64,000 nt of DNA from Fistulifera solaris (Eukaryota; Bacillariophyta; Bacillariophyceae; Naviculales; Stauroneidaceae). Both the position numbers and the translations under genes were made by a program. Below, one piece after another: positions 1 to 11,062 of this stretch; the stretch's first letter is position 1, and the number at the start of each line of letters is the position of its first letter. The stretch covers positions 310,001-374,000 of the forward strand of contig AP026150.1 in NCBI GenBank assembly GCA_030295235.1, written 5' to 3'. A model generated the notes under the pieces. That model did no database searches and was not told the DNA's origin. It was given only the letters and a program-made list of their open reading frames with translations.

Positions 1-2
1 GA

Positions 3-398
3 GCTGCACTTGCAATGGAAACCGCTGATGTCACTCTTCTCGACTCAAATCTAGAAAAGCTTCTCTACTGCATCGAAACGGGCAAGAAGGTGACCTGGAA
101 AATCAAAGAAAATGTCTTGTTTAGTATTATCGTGAAGCTCATTGTTCTTGCTTTTGCAATTGCGGGGCGTACGCACCTTTGGGTCGCTATTGCCAGCGAC
201 GTTGGGTCAATGATTTTGGTGACATTGAATGCAATGACAATTTTACCGAAGCGTCAGAAAGACATGCCTTTTAGAGACCCATGCGACGTAGAAGATGGCT
301 TTCCATCCTCCAAAGCCGTGCATTGTGAAACTGATGAATTAGCAACTCCGTGTTCATCTGGCTGCTGTAAAGTGAGCAAAAATAGAAGCTGCAACTAG
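3..398 (+). CDS. Heavy-metal P1B-type ATPase, C-terminal fragment
   Basis: The gene enters from the left edge; the frame is open from base 3 and only about 131 C-terminal residues are present. The segment ETADVTLLDSNLEKLLYCIE, followed by two hydrophobic helices and the small motif GSMILVTLNAMTILP, matches the end of the P-domain and the last two membrane helices of Zn/Cd/Pb-exporting P1B ATPases (ZntA/CadA/HMA type). Such pumps use ATP to drive divalent soft metals across a membrane. The tail after the last helix is Cys-rich (CSSGCC, SC), as in metal-binding tails of HMA proteins. The phosphorylation site and CPC motif lie outside the window, so metal specificity cannot be read. The stop is TAG at 396-398. 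Confidence 0.85.
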   Translation, partial: AALAMETADVTLLDSNLEKLLYCIETGKKVTWKIKENVLFSIIVKLIVLAFAIAGRTHLWVAIASDVGSMILVTLNAMTILPKRQKDMPFRDPCDVEDGFPSSKAVHCETDELATPCSSGCCKVSKNRSCN

Positions 399-494
399 GG
401 AAGTTTACAAAGAACGAATAACTCAACTAAAGACAATAATGGTACTATTGTGGTAAACAACGATACAAAAGGTATTGTTGGTTAACAGTCCAGT

Positions 495-1925
495 TTAAAG
501 AGAGCACAACCCGTACTCTTTCTCAAATGTATTGGACTTGTCGCTGAGCGAAGACTGTCCAGACTCAGACGCTGGATAGTTTGTCATGAAGTCATATTCA
601 CGGTGAGCGTCATCATACAATGATAGCGACGCCAAGGATCTCGGAAAGGACATAGCAAATTGAGTCGGGTATGGTTTCTGCTTCACTACTTTTTGCGGGG
701 CTGCTTCTTCTTCCGGTTTTTGCTTGACGTTTATGTTCCGAAGTCGTCGACAGGTGAAAACACCGAATGAAAACATAGCAACGGCGATTAGAATTAGAAC
801 CACAGAGAGAACAATGGAAAGAGCCGAGATGTCGCTTGACTCCGCATCACTAGTTTGCGAGCTCACTGGCTCACCATTCAGCTCGATGTAAACCCAATCA
901 GATACAAGGTATTTTTTCAGATTATCGGTTCCCCAAAGCGAGAAGTAAGTCCGCAGATGAGCTGTGATATCCTCAGGGGTTGGGTGGTCTTCGCGTTCGT
1001 AGAATACTTCGCCCGTAATAAGCACAATTGATGGCGATGAAATTTCTACATCGACGAATAAATCAGCAGCGACAAAGGACATTGAGTTAGGGCCCGACGC
1101 CAGGACCCCCCAGAAAAAAGCTTCTAATTTGTCAAGGAGCAGGGCTTTGTCAAATTCTCTCTCTACTGACGAGAATGCAACATGAATTTGAATTTCGGGG
1201 ATTGAAGCTTCAAAATACGAGCCTGGATCCTGGCCGTGTTTGTCGTCGCCATCTGGTTGCTGATTGACGCCCGAAGGTGACTGCGTACTGAATTGATTAT
1301 CAGGATTCTCTTCCGACGTTTGCGCCGTCGGTGCTTGAGTAGGCCGCATTTCATGACTCAAGGTCGGCTGTGTGGTTGAAGCCGTCACCGTCGCCTGCTC
1401 AGAGGTTCCTAATGAGGGTGTCATCGCCGGAAAGTTCGGTAAAATTAACGGGGATAGTGATATAATCGTGGCAGTATTTGCTGAAGGAACGGGTTGTGGA
1501 AGCCCGTTGATTAATGACGGCGAAAGACTTTGCGGTTCATGTGGAAGGGAACTCAACACGGCCGAAACGGGTGAGTTGGACGGATATTCCCCAGCAAGTG
1601 CATGCGTTGGAGTCGCCGTCGGGCTCAAGGATGGCAAATGACTTGGTGATATGACCGGTTCTGACGAAGGACTTTGGTTCATCGTACGACTTGTTGATGG
1701 AGAACTAGAAGCCGATGGTGTTGGTGGGATCCATGGCTCTCTTGGAATATCTGAAAAGTAGATGGGGGCAGTGGCTGGATTCAGAGCAGTGAACGTGTTC
1801 AACGAGCGCAACGAATAGAGATCCGAGTTCTCATATGGAAATCTGTTTTTGAAGTGCGGCACGTCTGCACCTGTGCTAGCTACCGCCGAGATGAATGTAA
1901 ACAATATAAGTCTTAAGCTTGACAT
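495..1925 (-). CDS. Type I membrane protein with Ser/Thr/Pro-rich ectodomain
   Basis: I do not recognise the family. The frame is open from 1976, but the Met at 1925 places a signal peptide (LRLILFTFISAVASTGA) at the N-terminus and is the better start, giving about 476 residues. After it come roughly 200 residues rich in Ser, Thr and Pro, probably O-glycosylated. Next is a folded region of about 110 residues (around residues 235-345) with alternating strands and aromatic residues. A single membrane helix follows (IVLSVVLILIAVAMFSFGVF), then a basic stop-transfer CRRLRN and a cytoplasmic tail of about 75 residues. The layout is that of a cell-surface protein. Similar secreted Ser/Pro proteins are common in diatoms; a role in wall contact or adhesion is only inference. 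Confidence 0.7.
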   Translation of the reverse strand: MSSLRLILFTFISAVASTGADVPHFKNRFPYENSDLYSLRSLNTFTALNPATAPIYFSDIPREPWIPPTPSASSSPSTSRTMNQSPSSEPVISPSHLPSLSPTATPTHALAGEYPSNSPVSAVLSSLPHEPQSLSPSLINGLPQPVPSANTATIISLSPLILPNFPAMTPSLGTSEQATVTASTTQPTLSHEMRPTQAPTAQTSEENPDNQFSTQSPSGVNQQPDGDDKHGQDPGSYFEASIPEIQIHVAFSSVEREFDKALLLDKLEAFFWGVLASGPNSMSFVAADLFVDVEISSPSIVLITGEVFYEREDHPTPEDITAHLRTYFSLWGTDNLKKYLVSDWVYIELNGEPVSSQTSDAESSDISALSIVLSVVLILIAVAMFSFGVFTCRRLRNINVKQKPEEEAAPQKVVKQKPYPTQFAMSFPRSLASLSLYDDAHREYDFMTNYPASESGQSSLSDKSNTFEKEYGLCSL

Positions 1926-2096
1926 GTTGTCGAGGTTGTCGAGATTAATTTGTAAGTTCATCAAGTTTAAGACCACTACATAGGATTTTTCTCAACACCG
2001 ATTCCGCACCAAGGGGCGAAGTCTGATCTGCTTTTTTCATAAATTACAAACTATACTCCGCGTTTCAGAGTTGACACCTTAATGATAAGCCAAGCT

Positions 2097-2117
2097 GTTT
2101 CAGCTTTAGGCTGAAAC
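2097..2117. other. Hairpin in the 1926-2662 intergenic stretch
   Basis: GTTTCAGC and GCTGAAAC form a perfect stem around the loop TTTAG, with one further T-A pair outside. It lies upstream of the membrane protein gene (minus strand) and beyond the end of the WD40 gene (minus strand). I see no gene in the surrounding 740 bases. Confidence 0.4.
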
Positions 2118-2662
2118 AAGCCAATCCTTCCTATTTTGATAATGCCTTCTTACAACGTGCCCATAAAAGATTTTCAATTTATAGTTTCACCGTCACTCGA
2201 AAACTAAATTCTGTAGTCGATGAATTGTTGTCCGTCGTTTAATATAACTAACCTAGGGATGCCAAAAATTGGCTTTTTTGTTCCAAAACAACCTTATGCC
2301 ATGTCTCCTAAGGGCAATGCTTACTAAATGATACAATCAGTGCTTGTAGTCAAGTTCCGGAAAAACCAAGAAAGCAGAACGTGAAATCGAAAGCGTTCGA
2401 AGAAGGTAGAATAAGAAACGAAAAGTAATACGCGAGTTAACGGATCCGCTCGTTTTTGTCAAGGTTCATGATTACCTTCGTGATGCCAGCAAGAAGCCTC
2501 ACTTAAAAGCTAAGTTTGAGCACTAAAAGGCTGCATCCAATGGAATGCGATGCTAGTTTCGAGCTTTCTTATGAAGCGAACTTTCCGGTTCGCCTTCTGT
2601 GCTCATTGTAGAATCCTCAAACACACCCGGCTTGGCCCAAAACGAAACTTTCCGGTCCGACG

Positions 2663-3631
2663 TCATACCTCCTGAACATAAAAGGGCAATTTGTCGTGTG
2701 CATCGACCGCTAGAATGACCCCATCATTTTCATGTTTCAGTACCTGCTGCACTTCCGCAGTTTGCAGGTCATATACGACTACTTTTCCCGTCTCCGACCC
2801 CACCACCACGGACTTTCCGTCACTAGTAAAGGTCGCGACGGTCGAATAGCGGGAGTGAACATGAGCCCCCGCGTGTGTTGTTCCTTGATGCGTCGCATAC
2901 GATTGTACGCATTGATTGCTAGCTGTTCGCGAGACGGGCCACAATCGCAGCACAGAGTCTAACGTCCCGGCTAGCAGGTACTTTCCGTTGGGGGCGTACC
3001 TTAACGTCGAAACGGGAGGATTTCCTGCTGCATAGATCGTCTTCAAACATTCTCCCGTAGCGACATCCCAGATGCGAATCAAGCCGTCGTGACTGGCACT
3101 TGCGATAGTCGTTCCGTCTCTACCGAACGAAACAGCTGTCACGGGGTCACTATGCGCCGGCAACGTGCACACACATTCTCCACAGCGAACGTCCCACAAT
3201 TTCACCGTTTCGTCGAACGAGCCGCTCACCAGCATATTATTGGTCTGGTCGACGCAAAACACAAACGACGAATGTCCCCGAAATTCTACCAGAGCTTCCG
3301 CAGTAACAGCATCCCACAAGCGAACCGTCCGGTCGTCGGAAGCGGTCGCCAAGAAGGGCGCGGCTCGGTTCCAGGAGACTTGATTGATACCCCTCGCATG
3401 ACCCACACAAGTCCCCAGAGGCTTTAGTTGAGAAGACGAAAGAGAAATGTCCCATATTTTCGCGGTTCCGTCGGCGCTGGCACTAGCGCACATGACACTG
3501 TCCGGCTTGATGATGTTGGAGGGAGCGAATTGCAGAGTCGACACGGCACGCTTATGTTCTCCGTGAAAGGGAAGAAGATAAAATTCATCTTTTGAGACGA
3601 GAGGACGCTTCTTGTTAGCTGGAGACGTCAT
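2663..3631 (-). CDS. WDR5/Swd3-like WD40 repeat protein
   Basis: The protein has 322 residues and no intron. It carries about seven WD40 blades with GH and WD marks (AKIWD, VRLWD, VKLWD, IRIWD, LRLWP, VVYDL), enough for one closed beta-propeller. The segment SASHDGLIRIWDVATGECLK followed by NPPVSTLRYAPNGKYLLAGT closely resembles WDR5 and yeast Swd3, the scaffold of COMPASS/MLL histone H3K4 methyltransferases. Some WDR5-like proteins instead serve other nuclear complexes, so the role is inferred from resemblance. The start at 3631 is the first Met of a short basic N-terminal tail, as in WDR5. The last blade is degenerate. Confidence 0.8.
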   Translation of the reverse strand: MTSPANKKRPLVSKDEFYLLPFHGEHKRAVSTLQFAPSNIIKPDSVMCASASADGTAKIWDISLSSSQLKPLGTCVGHARGINQVSWNRAAPFLATASDDRTVRLWDAVTAEALVEFRGHSSFVFCVDQTNNMLVSGSFDETVKLWDVRCGECVCTLPAHSDPVTAVSFGRDGTTIASASHDGLIRIWDVATGECLKTIYAAGNPPVSTLRYAPNGKYLLAGTLDSVLRLWPVSRTASNQCVQSYATHQGTTHAGAHVHSRYSTVATFTSDGKSVVVGSETGKVVVYDLQTAEVQQVLKHENDGVILAVDAHDKLPFYVQEV

Positions 3632-4941
3632 TCTTTTCTAAGAGTACTCGTATTCTAGGAAATAAACGTGTCCTTATTGTTTCAGGAAGGAGACCAGCAC
3701 CATGCAATGAAAAGGCGACTTGCATCGCAACAATCGCAGCAAATGTCTTTTTGCTGCCGGATCAGACGACAGACGACGAAAAGAACAAAGAAAAGAAAGC
3801 GGAGCATTATTGTTAAGTGACGATAAGACACAATGTGGTTTCTTACATATATCGAATTTTGAATTTATTCCCCCCAAACGAATTACAATACAAGGTAAAG
3901 AAGCTGACGTCTCCCTCTCTTTCTTATTACAGTGTTCCCACTTCCGTTTCGACGCTCGGTGTTCCATGCGTTGAAATGTTGGAGTAATAAAAAAACCCCA
4001 CTTTGGAAATTGGAAGATCAAACGGAGAACGGAGTGCGGAGAGCAAAGGTGCGCGGTTGCGCGGTGCGCGCTCCTGGATTAGTAGTTTAGAAACAACATT
4101 GCCCCCAATGTAGTTGAAAACGGTGAGTAGACAAAATGACAGTTATCTAAGAAGTGAATTTTCGTATTAAGTGTCTGTCTCAGGTAGCTAAGCATGAAAC
4201 GTGGTATCTGTCAGCGGTACACAACTCCTTCCACAGCCAATTTTGTTGTTGTGTCGTTTCTGTCGTCGAAGCGGAAAGTGCGCAAAATTTTTTCTGTTTC
4301 AGAGGTCTAGAGAGTACTATGGACGGATCCAAAATATCCAGTGGTGGGAAATGTCATCCGCACGTCCTGGTCAAATAGAATTTGTACCAAAGTACAAGAT
4401 CGATTTTTCTCAACTTTTGTCTTCACCCTGACAAACGACAAAAGCTCTGCTGCCACTTTGCACCGCGTTGAAAATCGTGGGAGTTTTTGCCACTCCAACC
4501 GAAAGACCAAGAGAGGGGGGTCGACGAAAAATACGTCGTGCGCTACTTCGAGTGCATCCTTTTGCTGTTTGCATTTATTAATCACTTGTGTGGCTGGATC
4601 CGAGTGTAACAACCTTTAAACATTCGAGCTACTCAATAAACTTCCTTGCAACTACGCTGTCGGAGCAAGGAATTTATTGCGCAATAGTGACTTGGATATT
4701 TTCGTTTTTTGCACCGGGCTCATTCATCCTGGACGCTTCCTATCTATCTTTTGCCTACTGGCTCTTTCGTCTATCAGTTAACAAAGATATCACTCTCTCT
4801 CTCTCTCTCTCTCTCGTATATCAGGGCGTTCACTTGTATTTGGTCAAGGGGAATCTATCTGTATTCGCCGGGGGTTCGTACTCGAAGTCGATTGAATCAA
4901 CAAGTTGCACCCTATCATTACGTCGTTGTGACCCTCGGGCT
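3632..4941. other. Divergent intergenic region with a (CT)11 tract
   Basis: The WD40 gene and the PPR gene diverge from here, so it should hold both promoters. A (CT)11 microsatellite lies at 4793-4814, about 130 bases before the chosen PPR start. Short open frames on both strands show no protein-like features. Confidence 0.5.
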
Positions 4942-7900
4942 ATGAAACCGGAGGAAAGAGTCATATCCTCAATCATGCAAGTTCCCGATGATGACCGAAT
5001 GGAGCGACAGCTTCGACATTTGAATTTAGATGCTGCCGAATTCACCTTCTCGGGTTCTCTTGAGAAAAGCTCGCATCTGACACCCTCCTGGAGTCAAGCC
5101 ACAACGAGTAATCTCGATGGCTGGGACTTTAACACGTCAACGGCTTTTCGAAATAATCAACGTGCAGAAGAACGATTTCAGTATTCGCCTCCAACACAAA
5201 ACCAACAATGGAGTGACACCGGGTCGCATAATAGCGGAGGAAGTGGAATTTGGGGCGATGATCATTCTCGAGGATCCCAGACTTCCGGTACAATTCCTTC
5301 TTACAACCCAACCCTGACAGATTTTTTTGTCGAGATCAGATGCACCGCTCAAACCTATAGGCAACCAGGAGTATTCTCTAATCTCGGATGATTTCCGTAG
5401 CATTGGGGCACTTCCGTACGGAAACTTGTTGAGGGAAGCACAACAGGAAGACAATGCTTCTAGCTATTTTGACAGCAATGCATTCTCGAGTGCTGATTAT
5501 TTTGGATCCATTTCGTCTCAATCGGTTGGCAGCATTCCTGGTTTAGTGCCAAGTTCGAGCTCAATCACCAGCACAGGCTCGGGATGGAAGTCACAAACCA
5601 GCTCATTGCTTCCAAAGAAACAGTCCTCGCTCGCGGCGGCCATCGCCGCTGCGAGCAATAGCAACGCAATGGCACCACCTCCGGGCTTTCACTCGGAAAA
5701 TTTTGCCGAGGACGAGCCATCCGAACGATCCGTTGGGTCCAGGGACAGGTACGACAGCAACAATCGCCGTCGTGGCAAAAATTCAAAGGGACCCCGAACA
5801 AACGTCACCAACAGTCGGCGGCAAAATCCGATGCGTAAGAGCGAGGGCGAGGCTCCTAGCTTTCTTCCAGCTTCCTCAATGTCTGATCCGGGTTCAATGA
5901 TGACTTCTCAAGCGATACAGCAATTGTTGCGCCCAGAAAACAAGCCGTCGAAGGTGTCTGGTAGACCTAGTACAATCTCGGAAGATTATTCCGAAAGCAA
6001 CTATAGTCTGACTGGTCATTACTTTGATCACAACATCCAAAAGCAGTCCATTCTGCCGCAACCTGTGCTGGAAGATGTCAGCTCCTTCTTTGGGGGGCGA
6101 AACCAGTACTATGGGATTGAACAGGCGGAAGATGGCGAGGACGATGTTGAGTTCATTTTCGGCGCAAGATCAGAAGATGAGGAAGATACGGATTCGTTCG
6201 ACGATGGGTACTTGGATCAGCATGGGGATGACTCGTCCCCGCGAGCCAAGAAGCGCGAGTGGTTGTTGCGCATGAACAAAAAGCTAGCCGAAGTACCGGT
6301 TGGTGAACTAGACCCAGCTGTCATCCCGTTGACAGCCTGCATGAATTCGTGGGCTAAAACCAAAAGTGCTAACGGAGCATCGATGGCAGAAATGTGGCTT
6401 AAACGCGCAGAAGAGGAAAAGGCGGCAGGCAATACCGCCGTCGTACCAACAACGAAGATGTATACAATGGCTGGTAAGATTATTCACGCAGCAGCATGTT
6501 AAGGGTTGAAAGAATACGTCTAATTCGTCTAATTTGTCCTTTCTCCTTGCAGTTGACGCTTGGGCTCGCAGCGGACAAGGTGCTGTCGCCGCCCAAAACG
6601 CTGAAGCTCTTCTCCAGCGCATGTACAATGAATATCAAAGTTCAGGAAAACCAGAAGCCTTGCGCCCCACTAATGCTATATTCAACGCTGTGATTAATGC
6701 GTGGGCTCGCTCTCAAGAAGCGACAGCTCCTCACCGCGCAGAACAGATATTAAACTGGATGCAGCAGCTCGGAGAGCTTGATGTTCAGCCAGATAAGTAC
6801 ACCTTCAATACAGGTAAGTCTGGAACTGCGTAATATCAATTTAACGCTGAAGGATATCTGATGTGTTATTGTGGCAGTAATCCACGCTTACGCAAAAGTT
6901 GGAGGCGCAGACGCCGCCGTTAAGGCTCAAGATTTATTGGCGCGCATGCATAGAATTTACGAAGAAGGAAACCTCCTCGCTAAACCCGATACTATATCAT
7001 ATAACGTCGTCATCAACTCGCTTGCGAAGAGTGGCGGAAAGGGAGCATGCAATGAAGCTGAGAAGCTCCTTTCAAAGATGCATTATTTGTACGAACGCGG
7101 TGACAGCGATGTCAAACCGAACGTCGTGACATACGGCGCTGTCATTGACAGTTTTGCCAAGAGTGGGGAACCTGACGCAGCGACTAGGGCGGATTCGTTG
7201 TTAGCCACCATGATTCAACTACACCAATCAGACCCGGTTCGACATGCCGATTTACTCCCTAATACTTACGTATTCAACACAGGTACGTCAGAGTCGTGCT
7301 CGACAAGCTCTGGAAGGTTGACACTAAGTGACGCTTTTTATTAGTTATCAACAGCTGGGCCAAAAACAAGGACAGAGACGCTGCTTCCAAAGCTGAAGAA
7401 ATGCTTGTTGCGATGAGCAGACTCCATGCTTCCGGTATGCCTAGTTTGAAACCTGACAATTTCACTTACACAGCTGTAATTGACGCTTGGAGCAAGAGTG
7501 GTTGCCGTGGAGCTGCCGCAAGGGCAGATCAGTTGCTAGACAAGATGGAGGCGAAGTATCTTGCTGGCGACAAAAGCTTAAAACCCAACAGCTACACATA
7601 TAATGCGGTGATTTGTGCGCTTGCCAAGTCTGGCGAGCCTGGAGCAGCCGCCCGTGCGGAAAGAGTACTTCAGAATATGGTCAACCGACACAGAGCAGGC
7701 GGCGATGATGATGTAAAACCAACCACAATCAATTTCAACACAGTATTGGATGCGTACGCAAAATCTGGAGGCGGAAGAAGTGCGGCTGAGCGGGCCGAAG
7801 AGATTCTTGAGTGGATGGATAGTCTCCACAAGAATGGTAACCCAGATGTGAAAGTTGATACCATTTCCTTTAACGCTGTTCTTGATGCGTGGGCCAGAAG

Positions 7901-8816
7901 TGGTGATCAAATGGCACCAAGACGGGCTGAGCAGATTCTGGACCATATGGACGATCTTTACCGATCGGGAAACAAAGGAGTTAAGCCCGACAGGTACACT
8001 TACAACACTCTCATCAATGTATGGTAAGTGAACAACACTACTGACAACTTGCCAAGTTATCCTAACTAACCCATTTGCACAGGGCCAAATCGGGAGAACG
8101 TGGTTCTGCAGCACGTGCCGAACATGTCCTTGCTGTTATGGAAAAGCGTTGTCGTGACGGAGACCAGGATTTTAAACCGAATACACGGACATACACAAGC
8201 GTAATCGATTCATGGGCGAAGTCAGGAGAGAAAGGAGCTGCTCGCCGCGCTGAACAGATTCTGAACAATATGATAAGTCGCTATGAAGCAGCTGGTGATC
8301 CAGATGTCAAGCCAAATGTTCATACTACAAATGCTGTCTGCAATGTAAGTACCTTTCTCGCATGAGCTACTATCCCTCCACCAATATTCGCTAATAAAAT
8401 CGTAGGCTTGTGCATTCTCGAAGCACCCCGACGACAGGGAAGAAGCACTACAGATAGCTTTTCGTGTGTACAACTGGCTGAAAATGCAACCAGACATGTG
8501 CCCCGACTCCTACACATACACAATCTTACTTTCAGTGTGCGCCAACTTGCTACCTCGAGAAAACTCTGTTGCCCGCTATAACCAAGCTAGTGCCTTTTTT
8601 GAGAGTTGTCGAAATGCTGGCTACGTGAACGATTATGTTCTTCGAAAACTCCGACAGACTGTGTCTGACGACGAGTTCATGATGCTTGTGGAGTATCGTA
8701 CCGAAGCCTCGGCGTCAAGCCTTCCACACTCTTGGACTCGTAATGCAAAGGTTGAATTTCACGGCCGAAGTCGGAAAGCTAGCGGAAATTGGTCAAACCG
8801 GCGCAAGGGCAAATAG
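4942..8816 (+). CDS. Pentatricopeptide repeat (PPR) protein, seven exons
   Basis: Exons: 4942-5287, 5340-6473, 6553-6813, 6878-7282, 7345-8023, 8083-8344, 8406-8816. All six introns are GT-AG, 52-79 nt, and the joins keep frame (3,498 nt, 1,165 residues). The first 420 residues are low-complexity, rich in Ser, Asn and Gln. After them come many PPR-like helical pairs of the form YNAVIDAWAKSGEPGAAARA, with a linker of variable length carrying KP(D/N)xxTYN. PPR proteins bind RNA one base per repeat and process, edit or stabilise organellar transcripts. No clear targeting peptide is visible at the chosen start; the frame is open upstream to 4588, so a longer N-terminus is possible. The 52-nt first intron is the least certain. 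Several introns interrupt the repeats themselves. Confidence 0.85.
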
Positions 8817-9191
8817 AGCAAAGACCAAAACGTGCTCTCATTTTACAAATCATTCCATTCATACAATCCGGATTTTATATTTATCCATAAGCAAATCAGT
8901 GTATCAGCAAAGGTCGACGTTTTACCCGAAAGCAGAAAACCTGAGCTGGTTGAGTTAATTTCAAGACTAAAAGATAGTAATTCCAGTTCATATTATTGAA
9001 GATGCTTCTATGTCTGGTGATACTTACCAAGGGAAGATAGGCGAAAAGAGAATTTTTGACGTCAACATAAAAGGGAATCAATTCGTCGGCAAATAGCACC
9101 GGCTTGATGCGAGATACGGTAATGAGAAGCACAGTGAGCAGCTCCCGTTCTTCTAAATTTTTGCATGAATCAGCTACGATCGTGTATGTTT

Positions 9192-9327
9192 GATTGTTTG
9201 ATAGAAACTCAGATCACCCGTTGGGAAATATTGACTTATTTTATGAAAGCTACCTATTGATTGCTTGATATTAGAATTGAGATCACCCGTTGACAAATTT
9301 TGGATTTATTATCTGAACGCTACCTAC
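9192..9327. repeat. Imperfect tandem duplication, about 67-bp unit
   Basis: Unit 1 (9192-9258) and unit 2 (from 9259) both read GATTG.TTGATA...GATCACCCGTTG...TTTATT...GAA.GCTACCTA. Similarity is clear but eroded. It lies in the non-coding stretch after the PPR gene (8817-9404), which otherwise holds nothing I can support. Confidence 0.6.
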
Positions 9328-9404
9328 GGACCTTCGGAGAGGAAATGGCACTACGACCTATTCATAAAAGCTGATCACATTCGGTCAGTCTACGGATCTC
9401 TGGA

Positions 9405-10095
9405 TTACATTTTGTGAAGTAGCGTTGTGCAAACCTTCCAAGCTTGAAGCGCGGCTGTCTGCAACAAGCCAACTGTCTGCTGCAGTTGCTGTTGCTGCCG
9501 AAGAGACTGATCACGTGCACAAGTTTGCTGCTTAAGCAGTGTTTCTTGAAGTCGATCCATTTGATTCCTTTCAAGGTGATTTGATGTCCTTGACAAATAA
9601 GTTGAAGATCTACGCAGTTGACATTGCAGCAAAGTGGTTTGATTGTCTTGGCTTTCTTGAAATTGAAGATGTACTTCGCGACTTGCCTCGCGAAGCTGGG
9701 ACTGAATATGCTTTAATTGTTGTGCTGAATGATTTGACGAAAGCTGACTTGAAACGAATCCATTTTCTGACATGCTCTGACTCTGAGACCCAGGTCGAGC
9801 CATTCATGTGTTCCTAGGAATATGATGTTAGCTGCCTCTCGACTGTAAAGATATTATCTGCTGAATTGATCCTTACTGAAGGAGCAGGACTATGATTTTC
9901 TGATCGTTTGGTCGAGTTCTTCATTTTTATGGCTTGATGATTTATCTAGTTCTTTCGTGCTACTGAAAAACGTTGAATCATCGCGTTTGTTACCTGAATT
10001 TTGAATCGATGAAGAGGAGCTATCATTGCTTGTTTCCTTTACTTGCATCAACACGGGGCAATTTTGCTGTCCATAAAAATTCTAGTTAATGAAAA
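9405..10095 (-). pseudogene. Doubtful Gln/Ser-rich coiled-coil gene, reading frame broken
   Basis: I do not recognise this. Two protein-like stretches lie on the minus strand. About 10095-9895 reads as a hydrophilic segment starting near QQNCPVLMQVKETS and rich in Ser, Asp and Lys. 9803-9405 gives 132 residues rich in Gln and Leu with a heptad look (LKHIQSQLREASREVHLQF). They are in different frames with stops between them. A GT-AG intron with a CTAAC branch-like site can be drawn between about 9880 and 9818, but it does not join the two best frames. It could be a multi-exon gene I cannot resolve, a gene with sequence errors, or a relic. Confidence 0.3.
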
Positions 10096-10233
10096 GCCTT
10101 TTTAAAAGGTTTGGATCAGATGACAAAGGGCACTGAAGCACGCTATCAAACAAAGTAAATGTTGTTGCCGGACGTCTTAAAGAACGAGGGGCGCGAACGC
10201 ATCGTCGTGTGTCTTAAAATGCGGCTGTTTACT

Positions 10234-10301
10234 CAGGAAATGCATAATGCTTGCGAGGTTTCGCTAACAGGAAATGCACAATGCTTGCGAGGTTTAGCTA
10301 G
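10234..10301. repeat. 34-bp tandem duplication
   Basis: Two adjacent copies (10234-10267 and 10268-10301) share CAGGAAATGCA.AATGCTTG and continue CGAGGTTT.GCTA., with about three differences. It lies in the gene-poor stretch 10100-11062. Confidence 0.75.
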
Positions 10302-10529
10302 CAGCAAACGAACGAACATCCCTGTGGAACATATACCAGGTACTCCTTTGCAGACAACAACACACATGGGTACAAAAAACAAAAAACGCAAGACCGCAAG
10401 ACAAGTCAAGATCCCCAAGGAATATTTAGCCTCTTTGACTACAGTATCGAAAGTAGATTACGTACAAAGTATTCCAGAATGATTAGCGACTAGCGACCTG
10501 CGACCTGGTACCTGGTAGAATGAATACTA

Positions 10530-10545
10530 CGTAGTACGTACTACG
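10530..10545. other. 16-bp perfect palindrome
   Basis: CGTAGTACGTACTACG is its own reverse complement. It lies in non-coding DNA about 500 bases upstream of the first giant secreted-protein gene, in a patch of short repeated words (GCGACCTG, TACCTGGTA). Confidence 0.5.
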
Positions 10546-10985
10546 GTATTGTAAAGGCATTTAGAATTTCAGCACGTTGCCCATCAAAAATATAAGCCCT
10601 TCCGAATAAATCGAAATTATTGAATTTCATGACTAAATCCACTTGTCTTAACGGCAATTCGCCTTCTGTGATTAGGACACGGTTTCAGATTTAAGGGACG
10701 ATTAGAACTAGACTACGGTCATGCGATGCCTCCGAGTCCCCAATAAGCTTCATGAATACCGATGCACTATAGAGCTGTAAAGATTACGGAAAGATTACGA
10801 CCAGAAAAGAGGACTAAGGGAATGCCATAAACCCCAAAGAGTTATTGCGAATCACGAAATCGTAAACAAGGCAAGACACCTGGCATTGAAAGTCATAGAG
10901 TTGGGGGCGAATTTTATTCGGATTTAGCACCGTCCAGTTCAACCTCCTCCCAAACCGTTTCACCAATCGACCATATCAGATGGCC

Positions 10986-11015
10986 CACAACTTTGTTTGA
11001 AAACAAAACGTTGTC
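10986..11015 (+). promoter_or_regulatory. Shared upstream dyad motif, copy 1
   Basis: CACAACTTTG, then about 10 bases, then AAACGTTGTC; the halves are imperfect inverted repeats of each other. The same arrangement precedes all three giant genes, ending 48 bases before this ATG. The surrounding sequence is much less conserved, which suggests a transcription-factor site or a core promoter/5'-UTR element (inference). Confidence 0.5.
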
Positions 11016-11062
11016 TTCTTCCTCTTGCTGCTTTTGAATAAGAAGCCAATCTAAAGTAAACG

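Noticed and set aside
3674-4619. Several open frames of 70-115 codons on both strands between the WD40 and PPR genes
   Set aside because: They overlap one another, have no conserved features and use codons unlike the neighbouring genes.
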